The notes: generated from the sequence alone by a model not told the origin. A DNA stretch of 64,000 bases from Hypoxylon rubiginosum (GCA_902806565.1 CADCXA010000004.1:148731-212730); one strand, 5' to 3'. Shown: positions 21,640 to 32,636, numbered from the stretch's first letter. A program made the numbers and translations.

Positions 21640-23317
21640 ATGGCTACATCTCACGCAAACACGAAATTCGTCGTGGTCGGCGGAGGTGGTACGATCGGTT
21701 CTTCTACCGCTCTGCATCTGATACGGTCTGGATACACCCCTTCGAATATTACCGTCCTCGATACATATCCCATTCCTTCGGCGCAATCCGCCGGGAATGA
21801 TCTCAACAAGATCATGGGAATACAATTACGGAACAAGGTCGACTTACAACTGAGCCTAGAGGCGCGGGACATGTGGCGAAATGATGAGCTATTCAAGCCT
21901 TTCTTTCACAATACTGGCCGAGTAACTTACGTCCGCCTTCTCTCAATGGGCTCCTCAACGCTAACGCAGACCAGCTCGACTGCGAAGGGTCCGAAAAGGG
22001 CATCGCGTCCCTCCGACAGGAATACCAAGAGCTGATTGATGCCGGCGCCGACCTGGAGAAAAGTAACGAGTGGCTAGACAATGAAGACGCGATCCTAGCA
22101 AAAATGCCCTTGCTGCAGCGAGACCAGATCAAGGTGAGTTCCCCAGCTTACAAAAAGGAAAGCGAGAGATGCTGATGCTGAGGACAACATAGGGGTGGAA
22201 GGCCATATTTAGCAGGGATGGAGGCTGGTTAGCTGCCGCAAAGGCGATTAACGCCATCGGAGAGGAACTGCGTAAGCAAGGGGTCAAGTTTGGGTTTGGA
22301 GGGTGAGGAAAGATTTCTTTTGATCTTCTGGATTACCAAGTCCGCGAACGTGCTAATTTCGAACTTGCATAGTGCTGGATCATTCAAGCAGCCCCTTTTC
22401 GGAGACGATGGAACGACATGTGTTGGCGTTGAGACGGTAGACGGGACGAAGTACTACGCCGACAAGGTGGTACTAGCCACCGGAGCTTGGAGTCCGGTTT
22501 TGGTAGATCTGGACGACCAATGTTGCTCGAAAGTGAGTATGGCTCGGATGAGGCCAAATTATTATGATGCTAATTGGCACTGCCTGGCAGGCGTGGGTTT
22601 ATGCCAAGATCCAGTTGTCGAAGGAAGAAGCCGCCGAGTACAAAGACTCACCTGTAGTGTATAATGGCGACGTTGGGTTCTTCTTCGAGCCTAATGAGTA
22701 TGTCAATAATCTCATAATAAATCACGACGCAATGGGGGATGCTAAGAATTTATAGGGATGGTATCATCAAGGTCTGCGACGAGTTCCCAGGCTTCACACG
22801 CTTCAAGCAACATCAGCCGTATGGCGCCGACAGGCCGAAACGCATCTCGGTACCCCGATCTCACGCCAAGCATCCTACGGACACATACCCCGATGCGTCG
22901 GAGAAGGGCGTCCGCAGAGCGATCTCTACATTCCTCCCACGCTTCCAGGACAAGCCGCTCTTCGACCGGGCGCTATGCTGGTGCACAGACACGGCAGACA
23001 CGGCACTGCTCATATGCGAGCATCCCGAATGGAAGAATTTCATCCTCGCCACGGGGGATAGCGGGTACGTTATATCAAACCCGGAATCTACTTGAGACGC
23101 TTCGCTAAAGATCCGCAGGCACACTTTCAAGCTCCTGCCGAATATCGGCAGACACGTGGTCGAGCTGCTGGAGGGCAACCTCGCGGAGGATTTCACGCAC
23201 GCGTGGCGGTGGCGGCCGGGAGGCGACGCGCTGAAGTCGAGACGCTCGGCGCCGGCGAAGGATCTCGCTGATATGCCTGGGTGGAATCATGACGAACTTT
23301 CCGATGCGAAGATATGA
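21640..23317 (+). CDS. Fructosyl amino acid oxidase (amadoriase), seven exons
   Basis: An FAD-dependent oxidase of the sarcosine oxidase/DAO family that oxidatively cleaves glycated (fructosyl) amino acids to glucosone, amino acid and H2O2. Exons: 21640-21921, 21975-22133, 22193-22302, 22373-22532, 22591-22697, 22756-23064 and 23119-23317; all six introns are 53-70 nt and join in phase to 441 residues, the normal family length. The N-terminal FAD loop is VVVGGGGTIGSSTALHL, followed by VLDTYPIPSAQSAGNDLNK, a strong amadoriase signature. Later segments are DGTKYYADKVVLATGAWSP, ALCWCTDTADTALLICEHP (where the family's covalent flavin Cys lies) and GDSGHTFKLLPNIG near the C terminus. There is no signal peptide, and the C terminus (DELSDAKI) is not a clear PTS1. 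An amino-acid permease follows on the same strand. Confidence 0.92.
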
Positions 23318-23913
23318 TTATGGGCAAGCTGGTAGCTCCAGTTATATGTTGAAGGTATGATTGATGCCCGGAAGATCCTATGCAGCTCCTGGTCCACCCT
23401 ACTACCTGTCGGCGTCCGTGTTACGCAACTATCGCGCACTTAGTACGGGGCAGGTAGCCTATGATAGGTACCTAAAAATCAAAATCAATTTTCTTTTATT
23501 TCTCCTAAATATACCTAGGTGTCTGTCTAAGCTTGTTCATATTGCCGCTATTCTCTGTGTCCTTGATCATCTAACTTTTCATCCACTCGTTTATTTTAGA
23601 AGGCGTCTACTCTCCTATCCTTTCAGCGGTCGGTACAGGGATTGAATTTCTAGGCTTTTGTTGATTCCCATACTAAATGGGATGCCCAGCTTCGAAGGAT
23701 GATACAGACCTCCCAGCGGCGTAGTATCAGCCCTCCCCAATTTGGTATCGAGCTTCCCCGCGATAATAAGACATGCGGAGAAAATTCATACATAAACACC
23801 CTCCCTCTATTGTCCTGACGCTGCTTACAAGTTGTCGGCTTCTTTGTGCTACATCGGAGGAAAAAAATAGAAACACGCTTTCCACCGAAGCCCGTCTTTT
23901 TTCGGCCGCAAGC
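23318..23913. promoter_or_regulatory. Spacer between oxidase and permease
   Basis: 596 bp between two genes on the same strand. It should hold the oxidase terminator and the permease promoter. A CCTAGG motif occurs near 23514. The open frame runs upstream from the permease start to 23773, but that extension lacks family similarity. Confidence 0.45.
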
Positions 23914-25563
23914 ATGGCTGACATTGAAACGGGGCAGAAGGACGATATCAAAACGAGTCCCGCTGAAAACCAAGTGGATGCTATCGGTGACCTGAAAGCA
24001 GAACACGACACGCGCAATGTTGGCACCCTCGAACGCAAGCTCAAATCCAGGCACGTCCAGTTTCTAGCACTGTCGGGAGCCATCGGGACCGGTCTCTTCG
24101 TCGGTAGCGGCCAGGTCTTGTCCCTCGCCGGGCCCCTTTCCGCCTTTCTAGCGTACTTGATCACGGCGCTCAATGTCTACTGCGTGGTCCACAGTCTCGG
24201 CGAGATGGCAGCCTATCTGCCTCTCCCTGGTGCCGTTCCCGTTTACGCTTCGCGCTATGTCGACGAGGCGCTGGGTTTCGTCCTCGGCTGGAATTATTGG
24301 TACCAGCTTGCCATCGGGTGCCCGATAGAAGTGACGGTATCGGTCGTCGTCGTGGATTATTGGCCAAACGACGTCCCGAAGGCTGCGCTGATCACCGTTT
24401 TCCTCATGGCGATGGTTATTATCAACTGCTTCCCCGTGCGCATATACGGAGAAGCCGAGTTCGTATTCGGCGCGATCAAGCTTACGACTATCGTCGGATT
24501 GATCCTTCTCATGTTCATCGTCACGCTCGGCGGGACGCCTAGCGGCGAGATGATCGGGTTCCGGTATTGGAACAACCCAGGGCCCATGAATGAATACCTG
24601 ACAACTGGGTCGCTCGGAAAGTTTCTCGCCTTCTGGAAGGTATTTATTCAGGCGACGTTTTCGTACGGTGGCAGTGAGATGGTGGTGATCGCCAGCGGTG
24701 AAACGGAAAACCCACGACGAAATATCCCCAAAGCGATTCGGCGAGTCTTTTGGCGGATTGCCTTGTTTTACGTGCTCGCGATATTCCTCGTCACCTTATG
24801 CGTGTCGTCGCAAGATCCCCGCCTCCTAGACGCCATCCAGAGCTCTGCTCCCGGCGCTGCGGCGTCGCCCTTCGTTATCGCCATCGAGAATGGAGGAATC
24901 AAGATATTACCTTCTATAATTAATTCTGTCATTCTCTCTTCGGCATGGTCCGCCGGTAACTCGTTCTTCTACGCCTCCACCAGAGTCCTCTACGCCTCGG
25001 CGCTAGACGGGAAGGCGCCCAAGTTCCTCACGTATGAGAAATGGGGTGTCCCTTACGCTTGTGTTGGAGCAACCACGGCGCTCAGCTTATTGTCCTACAT
25101 GAATGTGAGCAACCAAGGCGAAGAGGTGTTCTTCTGGTTCTCTAACATCTCGGCTGTCTCAACGCTGATCGTGTGGTCGGCTATCTGCGTGACCTATATA
25201 CGCTTCTACCATGGTCTCCGCTACAATGGAATATCACGCGACACCTTGCCGTACAAGGCACCCTCGCAGCCGTTTATGGCTTACTTCGCCATCTGCTTTT
25301 GCCTCCTTGTTGCTCTGTTCAATGGCTACGATGCATTCTTCCCTGGCAAATTTAGTGCCAAAACGTTCGTGCCGCCTTACATCGACATCCCAATTTTCGT
25401 CAGCCTATATCTAGGATACAAGCTTGTCAAAAAGACGAGGATAGTCAAGCTGAGCGATATGGACCTTTGGAGCGGCAAGGCAGAAGTTGATCGCTTGGAG
25501 GGAACTTGGCCGGAAGCAAATCCCAGGAACTTCTTGGAGAGGATTTGGTTTTGGATTGCATAA
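23914..25563 (+). CDS. Amino-acid permease (YAT family)
   Basis: A single-exon plasma-membrane amino-acid/proton symporter of the fungal YAT/AAP family, 549 residues, usual length 520-600. The N-terminal cytosolic region is about 45 residues, then the family signature KSRHVQFLALSGAIGTGLFV begins helix 1. Twelve hydrophobic helices can be counted, including FLVTLCV and YFAICFCLLVALFNGYDAFF. The conserved FSYGGSEMVVIASGE and ENPRRNIPKAIRRVFWRI lie between helices 6 and 7, and SAWSAGNSFFYASTRVLYA follows helix 8. The C-terminal tail ends FLERIWFWIA, with the aromatic ending typical of the family. The ATG at 23914 is chosen because the family starts shortly before this point; an ATG at 23773 would add 47 unrelated residues. 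The neighbouring amadoriase suggests, but does not prove, glycated or free amino acids as substrate. Confidence 0.92.
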   Translation: MADIETGQKDDIKTSPAENQVDAIGDLKAEHDTRNVGTLERKLKSRHVQFLALSGAIGTGLFVGSGQVLSLAGPLSAFLAYLITALNVYCVVHSLGEMAAYLPLPGAVPVYASRYVDEALGFVLGWNYWYQLAIGCPIEVTVSVVVVDYWPNDVPKAALITVFLMAMVIINCFPVRIYGEAEFVFGAIKLTTIVGLILLMFIVTLGGTPSGEMIGFRYWNNPGPMNEYLTTGSLGKFLAFWKVFIQATFSYGGSEMVVIASGETENPRRNIPKAIRRVFWRIALFYVLAIFLVTLCVSSQDPRLLDAIQSSAPGAAASPFVIAIENGGIKILPSIINSVILSSAWSAGNSFFYASTRVLYASALDGKAPKFLTYEKWGVPYACVGATTALSLLSYMNVSNQGEEVFFWFSNISAVSTLIVWSAICVTYIRFYHGLRYNGISRDTLPYKAPSQPFMAYFAICFCLLVALFNGYDAFFPGKFSAKTFVPPYIDIPIFVSLYLGYKLVKKTRIVKLSDMDLWSGKAEVDRLEGTWPEANPRNFLERIWFWIA

Positions 25564-25768
25564 AATCGTTAACAGTGAGCATACGTCGACATATAACCAA
25601 TTGGAAAGATCACCAAGTACAGAGGCAGCATCAAATGTTGCATGATCCTATATTAATTGATTTGACTATTTTATAAAATAAATGAAAACGTCATATTCAT
25701 TTCCTCCGCAAACTTCATGATCTCAATTCCCTTCACACAAACTGCCTCTGCCAGACTCAGCTCACATA

Positions 25769-27086
25769 TCATAAGTTAACGAAGACGGCAGCACCGCCAA
25801 AGAGAGCGGCAGCGCCGACAGCACCAGTCTTCATCGGCATAGCAGCACCTGAAGAACTGGAGGACTCCGCGGGACCACCCGCAGAGGTCGCGGCAGGGAA
25901 AGTGGTAGTCGGAGTTGTAATTCCACTCGTGAAAGGTATGCCAGCAGTTCCAGTGCTTGCGTCAGTGAATGCGGGCGTAGCAGTCGTCGCCGTCGTATCA
26001 GGGGCTGCGGAAGTGTTGTCTGGGTTCAAGACCCTACCTCGCGGGTCAGCGGGAACTCATGTGAAATACCTGGTCTAACGGAGGAAAAACTTACTGGTCG
26101 ATAACATGAACAACACCGTTTTCCAGAAGGATGTCCGGGACGGTTACTTTGGCGGAGTTGACATACACCGTGCCGTTGACCACGGTAATAGTAATGTCAT
26201 CCCCGTTGACAGTAGTGAGAGTGGAATTCTCCAGTTGGGTGCTGTAGTTTACGGAGCCGTTGATGACGTGATAGCCAAGAATGCTCGTCAACTGGTCCGA
26301 GGTCAAGTTGCTGACGAGGCTGCCGATGGCGTTGAACGCGTCGTTGTTAGGCGCAAAGATGGTGATGTCGTGCGTGTTGCCAATCGAGTTGGTCAGGTTA
26401 GCAGTGTTAATGGCACCTTCAGCGGCGGAGAGGTTTGCGTTGGACAGAGTCTCCGACACATTCTGCGGAATGACTAGGAGGCTGTTGATGATGTGAATTG
26501 TCCCACCGGTAAAGTTGACGTTCTAATATACCATTAGTCACCTCCTAGGGTTTCATACCTCTCATCATTAAGCTGAGGGTTACTAACAGGTGTGACAATA
26601 GATGCGTTCTGCTTTAGAGCACTGAAGAACGTCACGTTGTTGTCGTTCAGCCGAGCTTCGACTACCTGGCCGCCGGTCACGTTGGTGTAGGTCTCATTGG
26701 TAAGAGCGGTGGGGATGAAGACAGAATCATCCCCGAAGCTCGTGTTATAGTATGTGCCGTTCAAAACGTGGTAGTTCAACAAGGCTTGCAAGTAGTCGGA
26801 GTTGGTGAGCAGGCGTGCGGTGTCGCCGTCGAGAGCATTCAAAGCATCATTGCTCGGGGCTAGAACGGTCACATTTTGAAGGTTATTCAGGGCGTCTGTA
26901 ATCTGAGAGTTCGACCCAAGAAGAGCTATTGAGTATTAGTTATAGCTTCAATTGCAAGAAGATGTATGACACACCATTCAGAGAAGACAGTGACGAGTTT
27001 AGTGATCCAAGAGCATCGGTCAAGCTCGGGGTTTGGGCAGAAGCTACGGAGGCCAATGCCAAGGGAAGGAAGTTCTTATACAGCAT
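25769..27086 (-). CDS. GPI-anchored fasciclin (FAS1) domain protein, four exons
   Basis: A cell-surface adhesion-type protein with two FAS1 domains. Exons on the minus strand: 27086-26975, 26925-26588, 26522-26095 and 26033-25769, joining in phase to 380 residues; introns are 48-65 nt. The signal peptide is MLYKNFLPLALASVASAQ. FAS1 domain 1 includes NVTVLAPSNDALNAL and YHVLNGTYYNTSF. Domain 2 includes DITIFAPNNDAFNAI and GYHVINGSVNYSTQL and ends NGVVHVIDQV. Many N-x-S/T sites indicate N-glycosylation. The C-terminal 85 residues are Thr/Ser/Ala/Pro-rich and end in a hydrophobic segment (GAAALFGGAAVFVNL), typical of a GPI signal. It is convergent with the permease (205 bp apart). Confidence 0.9.
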
Positions 27087-28290
27087 AGCGACTCGGGCAG
27101 CGAAGGAAGTATTCGAACGGTAGAGACTATGGGATGACCTGGATGTTTCTCAGCTGTTTCGAAGTTGGGCTCAGGGTATCGGAGGTGCGTTAGAAGCTGG
27201 GAGTAGCCTCCTCCATATAAAGACGCCCCCCATGATTGTAGATGATGACAATCGTGGAGAAGCTATCTAAAACAAAGGCTTGATGAAGTCATGATGCTGA
27301 CAACCCAGAGCCAAGTCGGTGACACGGCCTAGCTTCGTGCTTGAAGCCAATCAATGCCGGACCATGAACCCGCACCAGTTTCTAGCACGCAGTCGATGAC
27401 ACAAACCGGAAGCCAACAAAGGCGCCTAGGTACTATCGCCCAGCCCGTCTTATCCGAGGGGTCAGTCAACTTCGTCAGAATACCTAGCTCTTCGAGCGCA
27501 GTCGTACTGAGACATAATTGCAAGTAATGATGCCTTTATGGTCTAGTACTCCCCCGTATAATTCATGATCGTACCTATGGGAGTTGAAGGTGTCAAATGG
27601 GTAAATTTGGAGGGCTGACCTAGGGCACAGGTACGTCCCTAGAGGTATCGTTACGGAGTTAAGAATCGATCGCAGAGTTGATGTCGTCAAGGGAAGATCA
27701 GATTAGCTAATCGAATCACGCCCTTGGGCGCTAGTCTCAGGCTAGACGACGCCTCGTCGGCTGTCTCCCCGCACGATCGAGCGTGAGCCTGGCTGTTTCA
27801 GGGAAAGTCGACGCAGCTCGACACCGACTCCAACCCATATCTTGGCAACTATGCCCCAAACTACAAACTTGGAATGTCATTACCGCTCTACTGGTTAAGG
27901 GCTGAGGCTGAGTCCCCAAGTCCCTAAGCTTGCCGACTACCCGATAATAGACTGAAGATCACTCTCTTTCCAGACGCTTGCGTCTTATGTGGGATCTGGG
28001 ATGATCATATACCTAAGTTTCCGCTTTTATTGCGAGATCCTAACCTAAGCGTATCAAAACGAAAATAATGTCTTATAAACAGAATATGACAGTTACTGTT
28101 TTGGCATATTATTGGAGAAAATTACCCTCCAGTGACGTCGAATGCGCATGAACGAGATCAACCAACTTGCATCTAACTAACCTCAGGTTTAAATTTCAAC
28201 CCACTTGCTCACGAAGTCACACAGGACTGGACTCCAATCATGACTGCCACATTATTATTCTGCATTGCTGAGGAGGCAAAGCCCGCAGGT
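27087..28290. other. Gene-free stretch upstream of the fasciclin gene
   Basis: About 1.2 kb with no supported open frame. The part near 27087-27300 is presumably the fasciclin promoter. The rest has no readable structure. Confidence 0.45.
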
Positions 28291-28541
28291 CATACCGGAC
28301 TATGGTGACCAGCGACTTAAGGGGGAGCTGAAGAAAGACGAGCCCTTCGAGGCGGAATTCATTGGCGCTTCAGAGCCAGACTGCTAGGCGTGGGTAATGA
28401 AGACGCAACACCTACCGGGTCAGCTACGTTGAGAGAGACTACCTCGCGATCGTAGACACGCGCAGCACCAGGGACGGAACTGTGCTGATGAAATGCTACA
28501 TCCATTCGCCAGGCGTTGTGTTTGTCGAGGAGGGCGAGTAA
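28291..28541 (+). pseudogene. Relic of an unidentified gene
   Basis: Two protein-like stretches occur in different frames. The first is 28295-28387, containing GELKKDEPFEAEFIGASEP and ending at a TAG. The second is 28410-28541, containing YVERDYLAIVDTRSTRDGT and SPGVVFVEEGE and ending at TAA. Composition is that of a real protein and the two would be contiguous if the TAG were TGG and one base were gained or lost. TGG to TAG is the change RIP makes at TpG. No start codon or upstream exon was found. I do not recognise the family. An unknown intron could explain part of the break, but no GT/AG pair fits between the two stretches. Confidence 0.35.
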
Positions 28542-29126
28542 GGAATTTTCTCCAAGAAGCCGACAAGTGGTATGACTTCCGAATCGAACATCGATACGTC
28601 TTCGTATTCTCCGCCTCCGCCTCCTTCAACGATTCAATGTGTTGGCTGGTCTATTTTGGACGTAAGGAGGGGCTTACGAGCGCGCATGGTGTCTTTGACA
28701 TTGATAAGGCCGAGCGTATTCGTAGCGACAACGAGCTCGGATATGATGTTGCTCCCTAAGTCCTTTCTCTGTCTAGATTTAGCTTTTGGCCTAACACCTG
28801 TCTCCATTTGTTCGTCAGTCATCCAAACCTATTAGTCTTATGTTAGGGTGTTACGGTGCCATCTCCATTTTATCCGGTTTTCCCGCAGATATTAAAGAGG
28901 TAGGCAGGTTGTATACCTTGGCGTGTAATTATAGCCATGACTGCAACGTTACTAAACCCAGGCATTATGGTCAAGCTACTTTGAGAATATAATCTCGAAT
29001 TACTTAATGGCGTGAGCTGCACAGCTAGGAGGTCAGTAAATCAACTAAGATAGTCCTTTCTACATCTCAAACACATACCTCGCTTATTCCTATAACTTGC
29101 TAAATCATATATATATTGCCTACAAA
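28542..29126. other. Intergenic stretch, no gene seen
   Basis: About 585 bp before the small secreted protein gene. The open frame at 28493-28759 (plus) is a shadow of the relic plus unconstrained sequence and has no motif. Confidence 0.4.
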
Positions 29127-29673
29127 ATGCGCTTGTTAGCTGCTGGTCTCGTCCTCTCGGGCTTAGTCACGTCCATCTCTTCTCAGACCATATACCCAGG
29201 AGAGCTTGGCTACTGGGACGTCAACATCACCTATTACACCGATGCGTCAGGGTTCGAGTCAGAGGAGATCACGGCTGTACACTCGATGACCGCAGACAAG
29301 ACCATCTCTAGCAGCTGGTCACACAATCCAAGAACGGGAGACTTTTCGGCGGCACGAAACGACCGCGCCTTCGAAGCGAACATCAACGGCGGCTGTGGTG
29401 TTGGATTCTCAGGTAAGTTGAGATTCGGGTCCGATGCAATTAAGAAAACCGAAGCTGAGACGTCGCTCGTCAGTCATCACACTCAAGCAAGCCACCGAGT
29501 GGCAGCTCAATGGCAGGTGGCAAGGATATTGGTTGGCTGGCACTGCAAATTTCACTCTCAAGGTCAATCCTGTGACGGGTCGTGGCGGTACAGGCTCCGT
29601 TCGTGTAAATGCGACTTTGGATGAAGAAGCCGTGGACGTATGTGGCCGACAGCTAAATCATCTTGATACCTAG
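29127..29673 (+). CDS. Small secreted protein, unknown function
   Basis: A predicted extracellular protein with a signal peptide (MRLLAAGLVLSGLVTSISSQ). Exons 29127-29412 and 29474-29673 give 161 residues; the intron has a GTAAGT donor and a CGTCAG acceptor. The mature part has three Cys, two within NGGCGVGF and VDVCGRQ, several N-glycosylation sites, and Trp-rich segments (WQLNGRWQGYWLAG). No family is recognised; small size and secretion would also fit an effector candidate. The 3' end is uncertain: a GTATGT donor at 29639 and a TTTTAATGCAG acceptor ending at 29748 could remove the last codons and give the ending EEAVDQ instead of CGRQLNHLDT. Confidence 0.7.
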
Positions 29674-29722
29674 GTAGGTAGGTAGGTTAAAAAAACCCGT
29701 AGCATACCTACCTACCTAAAGT
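29671..29722. repeat. Inverted TAGGTAGG / CCTACCTA repeat
   Basis: TAGGTAGGTAGGTAGGTT is followed after about 15 bp by ATACCTACCTACCTA, so the two arms could fold into a hairpin of about 14 bp. It overlaps the stop codon of the secreted-protein gene (or lies in its optional second intron). Confidence 0.65.
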
Positions 29723-30319
29723 AAGGCTTATAATATGTTTTAATGCAGCAGTAATTCAACATGTCCTGGGCTGCCGCTAACGCCGTGACTGTACTCTCCA
29801 TCCTTCGTTGGTGGTTACGGAAGGTAGTGGTCTAGTTGGTTAGACCAGGAATGTTACCTTTTTTCAATTTTTTTTAACTGTGGTTGGTTGTAGGTTCGAA
29901 TCCCCCAGGTGACACTTTTTTTCTTTCCTTTTTTCCCCCCAATACCCAATATCTACAATCATCCACCCAGGTATTTGTGTCTTTCGTAATAATTCGTAAT
30001 AATTCGTAATAATTCGTAATAAATAAATAATTTACCTACTTACTTTGGAGTATTCGCATCAACTCTACTAATGTCTGCTCGGATTGCTTGTCATAAGATT
30101 CATATCACCGGTACTCAATCAAGGAAGTGGCAGACTCCTAATTTGTCTCAGTACCTAGGTAGGTAGTCTGTATTTGGTTGGCGCGTAAACTGGGCAGGCA
30201 GGAGACTCGGCGTGGAAAGAAGATGAAATACGGAATATGGTATTCCAAATTAGAAACTTAAGACGGCCGGCACCTGTACCCAATGGTTAACCATTCTACA
30301 TAACAAACCCATTTCCCTC
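29674..30319. other. Convergent spacer with tRNA-like sequence
   Basis: 646 bp between convergent genes. It holds a tRNA-like pol III unit at about 29820-29920, four tandem copies of a 10-bp TAATTCGTAA unit at about 29987-30024, and a TACCTAGGTAGG motif near 30152. Confidence 0.5.
29820..29920 (+). other. tRNA-like pol III unit, probably a tRNA pseudogene
   Basis: A perfect A box (TGGTCTAGTTGG at 29827) and a perfect B box (GGTTCGAATCC at 29893) are about 65 bp apart and a T7 terminator follows at 29914. The acceptor and T stems do not pair, and T6/T8 runs lie between the boxes where pol III would stop. It is more likely a tRNA pseudogene or SINE head than a working tRNA. Confidence 0.4.
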
Positions 30320-31411
30320 TCAAGCTGGTACATGACTCGGTACCGTCCTAGTATGTCTCTTCAAGGTTGTGAACAGCTTCATCTTTCTGGCGTCAAAGAC
30401 ATTTTCGCGGGCGGCGCGGATTGCTTCGTCACTCACTCCGCCACCCTTCCGCTCAACGACGTGCTGCAACTGGAATGGGACGCAGAGAACATAATAATCA
30501 ATCCTGCCCGGCGCCGTCTCATCTCGAACCCATCTCCGATTGTGCCAGGTGCTTGTCCCGCTCCACCTGCTGACCTCGACGTTGCCGCCCGTCGCATCAG
30601 GGAACAGCGCGGCGCCATCGGTTCTTTTGAAGAACCACTTCTCGCGCATCTGCTTCGCGATCGAGTCAACCTGGTCCTTCTTCATCTCCAGGGACTCGAG
30701 CTCGATGCAGAGCTCCCTCACGCTGCTCGGCAGCACGTCGCACACCGCCTTGATCCACCCGGCCTCGAATCTCAGCGGCTCATCGGATTCCCAATACCAC
30801 CAATCGGCGTGCCTGATGGTTAGGGTCAGCCGTCGTGGGTACAGGCCCGGCGTCTTGAGCAGGCCGGCCAGGCTGCCCTCCTCCAGCTTGTACATCTGGG
30901 CGAAAACCCGGAGTCCTTCGATCTCGACGATCTCGTCGCCGCCTCGCTGCTCCTTGATCTGCTGCAGCTGCTCCGAGAGGCTTGCCCGGCTCATGTGCGC
31001 CTGCTCCTGCAGCTGAGACCCGAGGCTCGCCTGGGTCGCTTGGAGCCGCCGCGCTCCGTTCCAGCCCGCTCTGCCCATGTGCACTCTGTACTCGGGGGGC
31101 GCCCGGTCCGGGGCCGTGAGCCAGTGAGACTGCTCCCGCAGCACGAAGGGCAGGAACCAGCACTCGGCGTAGGCCGCGCGACAGGTGCGCAGGAGCGCGG
31201 TGTCGGTCTTGCGCGGAGAAAAGTAGTGCGGCCGCTTGTAGCATGTCTCGGCCGCATATTGCTTGTCCGGGTCGGGATTATCGTAGTCAGTCAATACGAG
31301 GTTAAAAACGGAGCTTCGGACTTCGACCGGGAGGACCCCGAATAATGGGGATCCATCCTGTAGGGCTGGAGGAACCGAGAGGATCTTAGCGTAGAGCGGC
31401 ATCTTCGACAT
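30320..31411 (-). CDS. Fungal conserved hypothetical protein (DUF7730-like)
   Basis: A single-exon GC-rich gene for 363 residues. The N-terminal segment VLPVEVRSSVFNLVLTDYD resembles the F-box-like start (LPxEIRxxIWxxxL) seen in many fungal single-exon proteins, followed by TALLRTCRAAYAECWFLPF, which matches the usual second motif of that group (LLxTCRxIYxE). The middle contains a Gln/Glu-rich helix (about 130-165). The C-terminal half has alternating beta segments (PRRLTLTIRHADWWYW). No catalytic motif is visible. Cellular role is unknown, and calling it an F-box protein would be a guess. Alternative starts are few; the ATG at 31411 gives the best fit. Confidence 0.75.
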   Translation of the reverse strand: MSKMPLYAKILSVPPALQDGSPLFGVLPVEVRSSVFNLVLTDYDNPDPDKQYAAETCYKRPHYFSPRKTDTALLRTCRAAYAECWFLPFVLREQSHWLTAPDRAPPEYRVHMGRAGWNGARRLQATQASLGSQLQEQAHMSRASLSEQLQQIKEQRGGDEIVEIEGLRVFAQMYKLEEGSLAGLLKTPGLYPRRLTLTIRHADWWYWESDEPLRFEAGWIKAVCDVLPSSVRELCIELESLEMKKDQVDSIAKQMREKWFFKRTDGAALFPDATGGNVEVSRWSGTSTWHNRRWVRDETAPGRIDYYVLCVPFQLQHVVERKGGGVSDEAIRAARENVFDARKMKLFTTLKRHTRTVPSHVPA

Positions 31412-32636
31412 TGTTTTGGTAAGTACCTAAGGTAATCAATGCATACAACACACTTGCTTCAGTTCGAGGGTCTAGGGTGTCATGACGCGAGTTATATAGG
31501 CACAGCTTTCGAGTGTATGCCGAGTGCTTCGATTCTAGGCAGCAGGGTGGCACAAAATCGGAACCCGAAGAGAGGCGGTATGCTTATTGGCTGCTCACCT
31601 GAGTCAGGGCGCGGCGTTACAGTTTGACATACCTACATAAAACCAGATTCAGCGCCACCCCCCCTTTGATGAAGGTTGCAACTACACCAGGGTACCATTG
31701 TGGCCGATACCTGCAACTTAAACGAAGATGGCCTGGGTAGGTAGGTATCTAATGACTAAAAGGTCAAAAACTCCTTTTTCAATAGCTGAATCATAACTAG
31801 AAAGGAGCTTGGACCACCATATCAGAGATCTAGGACATCACGTGATCTACAGCAAAGTTGAAGAAATTGCTACGATGGGCTCTGGTAAAGAATACCATTT
31901 CCAGAAAGGAAAATGATATAGGTATCTCCGTCCTTCCGGGATAGGGGTTCAACAGGCATAAAGTCAGAACCAGCAAAGACTGCCTGATCTTTTATCCCAA
32001 CTCCCATGGGCCTGTAACGCGTCAATCAGTAACGGCTCAATGTGGAGCTAGAGGCGTGGATATAAGTGTCTTTCATCTGTATGTTGAAGAAGATGAACCT
32101 ACTTCACGAGGTAGTTCGCTTGTGTTACGATAGAGAGTTCAGAGAATACAGACGAATATTGAGACTCTACCGATTCGGCATCATGTATATAATCAAGACG
32201 CTCGATGGCTGTTTCAGTCAATGGCTGTTTCAGTACTACCGTAGTGGCAAACAGTTCTGTTAGGAGAAGTTGTCGACGTTTGGCCTGTAAACCCCGTTGT
32301 TTTTAGGGGACTGCAATGAAGAATGTTCCTCCATAAACTAAATGAACACGGATGTGATCTAGAATCAATGGATGCATGAGTCCGGTCCCGGTCGGGTCCT
32401 GTTCTGTTATTTATTCTTATCAAAACACGCAGACCTGTAGGGCATAACACTATCGATTGAGACTAGGGGCCAGAAAGATGTGACCGTCGATGCTACCTAG
32501 GTATACGCTGGTACGTAGAGCTAGGATAGCTATAAGACTACGCAACGCAGGAAATGCCCATAGAGTTTTAGCTCCTGGTGCGACAGCAGACGTAATAAAG
32601 CTACCTATTTAGGTACAGATGTGAGGGCGTCCCAAT
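31412..32636. other. Gene-free stretch before the decayed zone
   Basis: About 1.2 kb without a supported gene. It contains TAGGTAGGTA near 31735, a TACCTAGGTA near 32494, and a 16-bp tandem duplication around 32204-32235. GC content begins to fall here. Confidence 0.4.

Noticed and set aside
23773..23913. N-terminal extension of the amino-acid permease
   Set aside because: The frame is open but the 47 extra residues are unlike permease N termini; the ATG at 23914 fits the family.
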